Assembly: GCA_000733415.1 (NCBI GenBank)
Contig: KL662191.1
Span: 3,145,923-3,206,095, forward strand
Source: [Leptolyngbya] sp. JSC-1
GTDB taxonomy: Bacteria > Cyanobacteriota > Cyanobacteriia > Elainellales > Elainellaceae
Reading direction: 5' to 3'
DNA: 60,173 nt
Part shown: piece after piece, positions 9,554 through 18,600 of the stretch
Layout of the letters: each line of letters opens with the position of its first letter
Numbering within the stretch: position 1 is the stretch's first letter
The notes under the pieces: model-generated
Told to the model about the DNA's origin: nothing
What the model saw: the letters and a program-made list of their open reading frames with translations, nothing else
The model's database searches: none
Made by a program: the position numbers and the translations under genes

Positions 9554-9909
9554 CTATGCGTGGGGGCACTGTCGAGTTCAAAATAACTGAATAGATGGAA
9601 ACTTAAAGGAGATGAGGGAGATGAGGGAGGTGGTAAAAGCCGTCATTCCCTCAGTTTCCCATTTTGCGATTTTGGGCCGCTACTACCACTCTCTTTTTCA
9701 GCACAATTAATATTGCAGCAGCGAGTTGGGAAGTGCCAATCCTGACTACCGTAGTCTAGTGTAATCAGCTGTTATACACTATTTTCCTAGTGTTAGCAGT
9801 AGTTGAATTGAGAAATTCTGGCTATTTTCTAACTGAATACTTCGGGGAGTTTACTGTTTACAATCAATTTTTCAAAAATGTATTTTCTATTACCTCTAAC
9901 TGCATCCTA
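9554..9909. other. Intergenic region, short direct repeats only
   Basis: This lies between convergent cphB and the DCC-family gene. It holds a short purine-rich direct repeat (GGAGATGA, GGGAGATGA, GGGAGG) at about 9609-9634 and no ORF with coding character, RNA gene or clear terminator. Confidence 0.5.
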
Positions 9910-10419
9910 CTAGTTGCTGTTTGCATCCACGTTAGGTAAACGGCAGCGACTTTGTGAGCAGGTTTGCAGACGTTGCTGCCGCTGAGCAACTAGGGTTCCT
10001 AGGTCTGGGCGCCCGGTGAGGGCCAATCGCCATTTTGCCCAGATGCCGTACAGTACATCAGCAATCGCACCAATCAGAGGTAATTTAGTTGCTGCATAGA
10101 CCCATCCCATGCCCAACACCTCGTAGACTTGGCGAAATACTTCAACATTTTTGATGACTGTTCCATCAGGCAAAATTGCATGAATTCGCCCCATTGCGGC
10201 TTCAAAACTGACATCACCATGGGTGGTCGAGTCGAAATTATCATCTGTAATATCAACAAACGCTACTAACCCACGGCCTGCATCTCGTTTCCTCAAGAAA
10301 TTTACTTCCCGTAGGCAAAGAGGGCATTGCCCATCGTAGAGCAATTTAATCTTCCAAGTGGGTGAGACAGTATCGAGCGATTGGGAAAATTGAGCGGGTT
10401 GGTAATTCGATTGAGTCAT
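9910..10419 (-). CDS. DCC-family (DUF393) thiol-disulfide oxidoreductase-like protein
   Basis: The motif LLYDGQCPLCLREVNFLRKRD gives the family a Cys-x-x-Cys close to the N-terminus. The rest (FVDITD, then an AILPDGTVIKNVEVFRQVYEVLG block) matches the DUF393/DCC1-like family, proposed from its CxxC motif to be thioredoxin-like. Substrates are unknown. I take the ATG at 10419 (MTQSNYQ); an in-frame start at 10440 would add seven residues. Confidence 0.8.
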   Translation of the reverse strand: MTQSNYQPAQFSQSLDTVSPTWKIKLLYDGQCPLCLREVNFLRKRDAGRGLVAFVDITDDNFDSTTHGDVSFEAAMGRIHAILPDGTVIKNVEVFRQVYEVLGMGWVYAATKLPLIGAIADVLYGIWAKWRLALTGRPDLGTLVAQRQQRLQTCSQSRCRLPNVDANSN

Positions 10420-10467
10420 CTTGAGTAGTCGTTCGAGCAAGTGATGTAGATTTTAATTATGTAACCC

Positions 10468-10498
10468 AAAAAAAGCTAGGTGTAACAGTCCCTAGCTC
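10468..10498 (-). terminator. Intrinsic terminator-like hairpin
   Basis: On the minus strand a 7-bp stem (AGCTAGG/CCTAGCT, 10-base loop) is followed directly by seven T. It lies 115 bases downstream of the stop of the leftward gene at 10613-11836 and upstream of the DCC gene, so it probably ends that transcript. Confidence 0.6.
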
Positions 10499-10612
10499 AA
10501 GTATGGTATGGAGTGTGACGACAAGACGCTGCTTAACGCCTTCAGGAAAACTAAAAAATTCTAATCTTGGATCTTTGCTCAAATTTCTGATCAACGTCCA
10601 TTGCAAACAGGA

Positions 10613-11836
10613 TTAGACATTAAAAAAGCTGCCGAAAATACCATTGAAGTTTGTCGATACACCGCTCGGACCAAAGCTAACGGAACCGGTCGGGTATTTT
10701 ACAACGCCTCCATCTGATGTAATAGTGACACCACCGCCAGGATAGCTAATCGAGAAGCCGTCGCCCACCGTATAGCTGACATTACCGCCAGGAAACTTGA
10801 TTTCCCCCTCCTGAGGTGTAATATTGACCGAACCGCCAGGATAGCTAATCACGCCGTCAGCCGGTGTGATACTAAGACCACCACCTGAAAAATCCACATT
10901 CACGCCATCGGGTGTAATACTAACACCACCACCTGAAAAATCCACATTCACGCCATCGGGTGTAACGTTTACCCCACCGCCTGGAAACGTAATCGTTCCA
11001 CTATCACTCGTAACGTTGATGCCTCCTCCTTGAAAATTGACTACAACCCCTGCTTGTGTAACACTGACGTTACCACCTGGAAAGTTAATTGCCGCATCCT
11101 CAGAGAGAATTTGAGTACTACCATCAGGATAGGTAATAGTAATTCCATCGGGTGTAAGACTGACACCGCCTCCTGGATATTTGATTTCAGCGTTATTTAG
11201 AGTGACTTCAATCCTGCCATCATTAAAAGCAACCACCGCGCCACTCTCGGTAATGTCGATACTACCACTAGGGAAATTTAAGGTGACATCACCACTTACA
11301 ATCTGAGTACGGCCATCGGAATCAGTAATTGTGACTCCATCAGACGTAATGCTGACGCTACCACCCGGATATTTAACTTCAGCACCGTCAGAGGTAACGC
11401 TGACACTACCACCTTGAAAATTAACAGTTGCGCCTTTGGAAACAACGCTGACCGATCCACCTGAATAGGTGATGGACGCTAAAGTATCTGAATCTATAGA
11501 CACCTGATTAACACCAAAATCAACGAGATTATTTTGATCTGGTGTATCTTGAATGTCAAGTACATTCTGTTTTACCAGTGTCTTACGCCTGAAAGTAGAT
11601 TCTAGGCCATCCTCAACGAATCGCTTTTTCACTCGTTTGATGAAAGTAGGGGTAACGTCAAATACTTCACCGAGTGTCCGATCCGTCCAGCGTCTACCAC
11701 GGTTATTGATATCTGACCTCAGCAGAATACGAGCAACTTTTACTTCACGAATAGAAGTGTCATCATCCGCAATAATTCGTCGTAATATTTGTCGCTCGCT
11801 AGCCGATAGGGAAATCACAAATTTACCTTTAAGCAT
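10613..11836 (-). CDS. IS630-like helix-turn-helix joined to a beta-repeat domain, function unknown
   Basis: Residues 1-90 look like the N-terminal helix-turn-helix of IS630-type transposases (LSASERQILRRIIADDD, ARILLRSDINN, WTDRTLGEVFDVTPTFIKRVKKRF, then EDGLESTF). No DDE catalytic domain follows. Instead, residues 115-395 are about 15 units of 13-17 residues with the pattern GG-x-V-x-x-T-x-D-G-V-x-(V/I)-x-(F/Y)-(P/S), for example GVNVDFSGGGVSITPD twice in a row. These should fold as a regular beta-solenoid or beta-roll. No signal peptide is seen. The single open frame of 407 residues has no internal stop, which argues against a decayed pseudogene. A hairpin terminator lies downstream. Role unknown. 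Confidence 0.65.
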   Translation of the reverse strand: MLKGKFVISLSASERQILRRIIADDDTSIREVKVARILLRSDINNRGRRWTDRTLGEVFDVTPTFIKRVKKRFVEDGLESTFRRKTLVKQNVLDIQDTPDQNNLVDFGVNQVSIDSDTLASITYSGGSVSVVSKGATVNFQGGSVSVTSDGAEVKYPGGSVSITSDGVTITDSDGRTQIVSGDVTLNFPSGSIDITESGAVVAFNDGRIEVTLNNAEIKYPGGGVSLTPDGITITYPDGSTQILSEDAAINFPGGNVSVTQAGVVVNFQGGGINVTSDSGTITFPGGGVNVTPDGVNVDFSGGGVSITPDGVNVDFSGGGLSITPADGVISYPGGSVNITPQEGEIKFPGGNVSYTVGDGFSISYPGGGVTITSDGGVVKYPTGSVSFGPSGVSTNFNGIFGSFFNV

Positions 11837-12688
11837 TGGCTGTCACAGTAATTTGGTAGTGGTACAAGGTCTATGAATCGCTTTCAACTGCTTTCCGAGC
11901 AACTTCCGAGCAACAGTGCTTATCTATTTGTCTACCGGGGTGTAGAGGCTTCGCCTCCACGCAGGAGCACTGCCTCTGCACCCCGTTTTTCGTACTTCAC
12001 TAGACTGAAAAAGGCTGTATACAAACAACATCGAGCAGAACTCAAGCTGACAGCGAGCCAATGGTCAAACCACCTTCAATCCACACCCCTAAATGCACAG
12101 ACCTGAGAGCTATCACCCTAAGTATAGGGAATCGACCGAAAATTGGTCATTTAGGAAACAGCTTATTCAACAGATTTACGCAAAGTCCAGCAGCTTTACA
12201 CAAATTTTATATAAATCCATTCTCAGATTCATGTACCGCTTTGAACTAGCCTGTGATTTATGTGCCTACAAAGTAAAATTTACAGTAATTTAATTAGCCC
12301 TTGCTATTGATGACCTAACAAACGGCTATCGAAGCGTAACAAGGTTTACTCTGAGCTTACACTTTCCGTATGACTGTGAAATATCGATAAATTTTGTACA
12401 TGCTTCTACGTACAATCTGGGTTTGTGTGGCAACTTGATACGTAAGAATCCCATTACCCATGAGGAAACGCTTCAGGGAGCATGCATCAACTTTTGCATT
12501 GCATAGAAAAGTTAGACGTTTCACTGTTCAAGTTTGAAGGCAGTGAAATGCTAGTTTTCTTGTGACATTAAACCAGATACCGAGGTTGATTCCTCTGAGA
12601 ACGAATTTTATACAAGGGTGATCATCCGCTTTTCAGGGTCTTCTGCAAGCTGTCTTGCTGTGATCGCTGATTTTTTGGAGCACTCTTT
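11837..12688. other. Intergenic region upstream of the RTX gene
   Basis: This 850-base region separates divergent genes. It holds one stem-loop element (11936-11985) and several small overlapping ORFs in the + direction without coding character or conserved sequence. A ribosome site (GGAG, 8 bases before the ATG at 12689) belongs to the RTX gene. No RNA gene was recognised. Confidence 0.5.
11936..11985. repeat. Imperfect inverted repeat (14-bp arms) with T-run
   Basis: CGGGGTGTAGAGGC and GCCTCTGCACCCCG pair with one G-T mismatch around a 22-base centre. The centre itself contains a small hairpin (GAGGC-TTC-GCCTC with the left arm). Five T follow on the + strand. It could be a terminator or a small interspersed repeat of the host; one copy was seen in this window. 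Confidence 0.65.
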
Positions 12689-15600
12689 ATGACGGTTTTA
12701 ACATCTGTTGATCCACAATCCTCTGCTGATTCAAACTCGCCTCCGACAAGTTCCAGTGCATCAGAAACTCAGCCCCAGAGTAATTCCACCACTAATACAA
12801 CTGCTGTAACCACGACCGCGGTTAATTCTAATTCGACTGGTACTAGCACCGCTGTAGGTTCAGCTCAAACGAACCAAATTTCTGCTCCCGCCCCCGCAGC
12901 AGATTCCACTTTGTCCTCTCAGCTAAATTCGCCGCCTGTGAGTTCTAATACATCAATTGATCCCTCAACAACGAGTACTGTTGCTCCGAGCACCACGTCT
13001 ACAACCTCTGCAACCACGGCATCCACGACTGCTGCAACTACGACTGCTGCAACTACGACTGCTGCAACTACGACTGCCGCAACTCCGGCGACGCCCATTG
13101 TCGCAACAGCTGATGCAACCACGGCTACTGTAACAACTGCGAGTGCACCAACTACTAGTGCACCAATTAGTAGTGCACCAGCCACTAATGAACCAACTAG
13201 TAGTACATCAGCTGCCAGTGCATCAACTGCCGGTACAACCACCTCCACTGCCACTGCTAGTTCTGGCTCCACCAGTTCTAGTTCTACTAGTTCTAGCCCC
13301 ACTAGCTCTGATCCCATCGGTTCTGGTGCGAACAGCGTCGAGATTGCTACACCAACCGGTACAGTAGCTAGTGCAACAACTGGAGGTTCCACTGGAAGTA
13401 CACCAGTTGCCAGTGCAGATGCTTCAGCCGCGGTTGTTGCTGTTCCGACGGGGGGCAGCACGGCGTCCAGTGCCAGTACTACAAGCACAGGTACCGCCAG
13501 CGCCGCTACAGCAGCTACAACTACCACAGCTACATCAACTAGCTCCGCCACTCCCCTGCCCGTACCAGCACCAGACATGCAGGCTAGTTCTAGTGCGGTT
13601 CCAGGTTTGCAGGCCAATGTAGTAGTAGACAACACCAGTACCCACAGTGCGGCGGGGGCTAAGGCAGTAGAAGAATCAAAGGGCCTAGGTGCAGCTGTAG
13701 TAACCTACAATGACGGCACTACGAATGCGGCAGGGGCGGTTGCGGTTGATGCCAGCAAAGGCTTAGCCACCAGCGTTTTTGTCTACAATTCTACGCCTGT
13801 ACCTGCTCCGGTACCCAGCCCTGTAGCAGGAGCCAGCACAGCAACAGTGGCGAGCACCGTCTCTAGCACAAGCACAACGTCCACTAGCCCAACGGCGGGT
13901 ACAGCTAGTACGGCAACAGTGGCGAGTACGGTAGCGAGCACTCAGAGTGCAACTTCCAATCCTGAAACTGGCACTACTAGTACAGCGATTGTTTCTAGCA
14001 CCACCTCCAGTACCACTACAGCAGTCGTTCGTCCTACAGTCAGCCCTACGCCCACTACGGCTAGTACCGTTTCTAGTGCAACCACTGCCACCACAGTTAC
14101 CTCTACTCCATCTGCTCCGACCAGCAATTTCGTGCCGAGTGAGAGCCTATTTGGTAGTGCGGGCTTACCCTCGTTGACCAATGCCACAGTTGGCGTGATT
14201 GATACTGGAAACGGACCGGCGGCTGGTGTATTCGTCAATGGCTCCAATAATCCGATTGCGATTGCCAGCACGGCTGTTGATTCAGCAACGACGGCTTCTA
14301 CCTCCAGGATTATTGATGACATTGTTAAATCCCTAATTCCAACACCGCTGCCATCGCCACTTCCAGCACCGCTCTCGTCTGCCACACCGCAGAGCACTAC
14401 GGTGCCGGGAGGAACAGCTGCTACAGCCACTGCTACAACCGGAACGACGAGTGGTGGTGCTGCCTCAACTGCTGCCGGAAGCACAGCTGTAACTGGAGGA
14501 ACTGCTGCTGCCTCAACTGCTGCCGGAACTACAGCATCGGGAACTACAGCCGCTGTAACCCAAACAGACAACAGTTTAACTCCAACTGCGGCATCTTCAG
14601 CTACAGAAATTGCAACACCAACGAGCGGAACAACTGCCGTAACGACGACTGCTGTAACAACCGCCACGACTGCCACAACCGTAGCAGCAGGGGCAGCAGA
14701 AACGCCGACAGGTTCAACAACTGGCTCAACAGGCAGCACGGCAGCCCAGGGCATTCAAACAAATTTGCCTGCGATCACAACTGCTCTATCTCAACCCGTC
14801 CCTCAACAGACCTCTAATGGGCAACCTACCCTGGCTTCTCAAGGGAATCTGACTGTTACTGCCAATATTCAGGCGTTCACGTTGAATGGTGCTCTGGTAA
14901 TTGACTCTTGGTTGAAATCGCTAGGGGCTGGTGCCTTTACCATCAATGGCGACACCATGAAGGGGGCGGGTTCTGGTGCTACGGAAACCAGCTCGAAACT
15001 CTACGATGGCTTAGGCAACTTGGTGATGGATGCCAGCCTAAAGTCCGTTGGTGTAGGCAGCTTTAGCATGACCACTACGTCACTAAATGCAGCCGGTTCT
15101 GGTGCTACTGAGACCCAGACCAGTATGTTCTCGAATGGAATTGTGGTGATGTCCTCTAGTTTGAAGACACTAGGGACTGGTTTGTTTAGCGCAACCGGTA
15201 CTGGGATTCACGCAGCCGGTTCTGGTGCTACTGAAACAGGCTTCATGGGGCTAGACACTAGTGGTGCATCGAGTTCTAGCCTCAAAGCCCTTGGAGCTGG
15301 AACCTTTAGCCTCGATCCAACGGGCATGAATGCAGCCGGTGCAGGAGCCGCAGATACAGGCACCCAAATCCTAACCAATGTGAACGGTACTGTCTTGGGC
15401 GTTGATGCTAACGTTCAGGCAGTTGGTGCTGGTACGATGAGCTTTACACCGCAGGGATTTGCAGCCCACGGGGAGGGAAATGTTGATGCTAGAGCCACCA
15501 TTGCGCTTAGCACACCCAATCCTGTACCTGCTGCAACGGCAACAACGGCAGCGCCTACAGGCAATGCAGCTACGGCAGCAAGCGCAGCAGCCACAAGTAC

Positions 15601-18600
15601 AACGCAGCCTGCTGCAACAACGGCGGCAGCAAGCGCAGCTACAGGTGCAGCTACAGGCGCAACAACAAATGCAACAACAAATGCAACCACTAGTGCAACC
15701 ACTAGTGCAGCAACGGCAGCAGCTAACCCAGCAACTACGGCTAGCCCGATTCCTGCGGCAACGGGTACTGCAACGGGTCCCGGTACGGCGGCCTTAACCA
15801 CCAGTACTTCAACCGTAGCAGTTGTGCAGTCAACTACAGATGCTCCCAGCGTCAACAGCCTTCTGGCTTCTAGCCTGATGGATGAGGTACTGACTTGGGT
15901 AGCGGTGATGCAAACCGTCGGTACTGGCCTCTTCAGTGGTGGTAATCATACTTCTACCACCTACAGGACTGCGACGCTGCGGGAAGTGATGGGTGGCTCT
16001 ACCGATCTGAGTGCGTTCTTGCTTGGTCTAGGAGGAGGCACACAAAACAATGCTGCTGGTTTGGGTACTCCCCAAGGACTCCTACAAGCTGCTAATACCT
16101 ACGTTGCCCCCTCCAGTCCTACCACCTCAGCGCTCTCTGCATCCGGAACTCAGTCTTACCTGAACGCAATGGCAGGGTACACCGGATCGAGTGCTGGCAC
16201 CGCCATCATTGGCTCTATGCTAACGGGGGCAAGTTCAGTTTTGGGCAATGCTTCAGGAGCTGGAACAGGCTCCCCAACCACTGGAACCACGACGGCTAGC
16301 ACAGGAGGTACAACAGCAGCTAGTTCTGCTACGGCCACAACCACCGGAAGCGTGGCAACGCCCGTAGGATCTAGTTCAACCGCAAGTACGGAGACAACAA
16401 CAGCTACAGGTACAGGTACAGCTACAGGTACGGCAACAGGTACAGCTACAGGTACGGCAACAACAGGAACCACTACAGCTGCAACTGGTTCAGCCACGAC
16501 CGGTTCTGCAACCACCGACTCAACTACTCCAACCCCAGCAGCAAGCCCGACTACAAGCAGCACATCCGGTACGGCGTTGGCTTCAGCAACGGGAACCGGG
16601 ACTGAAACAGTAACGAGCGGAGCCACTAATTCAGGACAAACCGTGGCCAATCCAACGGCAGGTTTGGCTACTGCCCTGATGAGCAGCCCCGATCCACTAC
16701 AGGGTGGTTTAGACATCGTAGGAGCGCAAGTTGGATTACCGCCCGGCAGTCTGTCGCTCAGTAACGCTCAAGCAAGCTTGGCCCTATTAGAAACACAGGC
16801 TGGGCTGCCTGCTGGTTCCATGAGCCAAGTGAGCAACCCACAAGCCGCCCTGACGATAATTGCGAATGAAACCTTGAAGGCGGTTGGTGTTCCTGCCAGC
16901 AGCTTATCGAATCCGACTCTGACGCCTCAGGAGTATTTAGAACTTGCTCAAGCGTTGCAGCCACTGTCGGCCAAATTGCAAGCTGCGCCAACGGGCGGCA
17001 GTTCTGCTGCCGCTGGTGCCGCCGGTGCCACAGATACCACAGGTGCTACCACAGGGGTTCCTCAAGGATCTGGTAGCCAAACTAGTGATGGTACTACGCC
17101 AACGGAAACCCCAACAGGGACAGGAAGTGCCCCCACAGGTACAACCGGAGCAGGTACAGCAAACAACTCCGCGGCTGATTTTGCTGCATTTGCCAACGCT
17201 GTAGCGGTTCTGCTGAGTAGCCCAAATCCACTCGAGGCAGGATTAGGATTACTTACCACTCAATTAGGATTACCGCCTGGAACCATTTCTCTAGAAAATC
17301 CCCAAGCTGGTATTGCCCTAATTGAATCGCAACTCGGATTACCGGCGGGTACAGTTGCTGCATTTAGCAGCAATCCCCAAGCCACGTTAGTCTTTTTGGC
17401 TCAGCAAGCTTTGGCTGGTACCGGTGCTTCTGCCGCGCTGATCGATTTGCAATTTGCAGCTAACAACACGTCGCCTTCCTCGGATGATATGACGCCTCGA
17501 GGATCAGTAAGCATCTTAGAAGGCATTCCCTCCCTATCCGAGAATCTGAAGAACCTGCCTGCTCCACCACCGCCAGTAGTAGATAATTCCAATCCGGGTA
17601 ATGGCTCTTCGGGGTCTGGTACTACCGGATCTGGCAACACTGGCTCCACAGGTAGTTCCAACAGCGGTGGTTCTACAGGGAATACCTCTGGCTCCACCGG
17701 AGGCTCCACGGGTTCAACGGGTGGTTCAACTGGAAGTGGTTCAACGGGTTCAACAGGTGGTTCAACAGGTGGTTCAACAGGTGGTTCAACAGGCGGTTCA
17801 ACCGGCGGTTCAACGGGTACAACCGGCGCTACTGGCTCCAACGGTACAGCATCTGGTGACACCTCTGGAAATCCTGATTTGATCGCAGCCATTATCAATA
17901 GTCCTAACCCGTTACAGGCGGGACTGGAAGTCCTAGCCAATCAGCTCGGTTTACCCCCAGGCAGTTTGTCCTTGGAAAACGCTCAGGCTAGTCTGGCCCT
18001 ACTAGAAGCACCGCTTGGTTTACTACCGGGTACAGCAAGCAACATACCAGATCCGCAAGCAGCTTTGGTTTTCGTAGCTCAGCAGGTATTGACAACTCTG
18101 GGAATTTCACCCGATATACTTAACCCCGACACTTACTACCAGCCTGGTGGTCAAACAGGGGGCAGCTCCAGCGGCAATGGGTCTACTGGAGGCGGAAGTA
18201 CTAACACCGGCAATACCGATACTGGAAGCACCGATAGTGGCAGTGCTTCTAATGGTCAATCTGGTAGCGCTAATGATATCCCTGGAGGTAGCGGTACTTC
18301 GGGTGGTCCTGTAGGTGGAACCGGAACACCTGGCGGAAATTCCTCTACAGATCCGGGCAGCAATGGGTCACAGCCAGTTTCTGATTCAAACGGTTCTCCT
18401 GGTTCCCCAACTGGCACGAATGGTTCTGGTAACCCACAGCCATCTCCAGGTGGCGGCACTCCCTCTGGTGGACTCAATCCAGCACTGCTCTCGGCCATCA
18501 TCAATAGCCCTGATCCATTGCAGACGGCTCTAGAGCTACTGGCGAATCAACTTGGGTTACCGCCAGGAAGCCTGTCCCTCAATACCGCAGAAGCCAGCCT

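Noticed and set aside
12919..13635. Long antisense ORFs within the Thr/Ser/Ala-rich region of the RTX gene (also 13942-14754, 16156-16716, 17401-17940)
   Set aside because: They are shadows: Thr/Ser/Ala codons read as Val/Ala-rich on the other strand and lack starts, motifs or ribosome sites.
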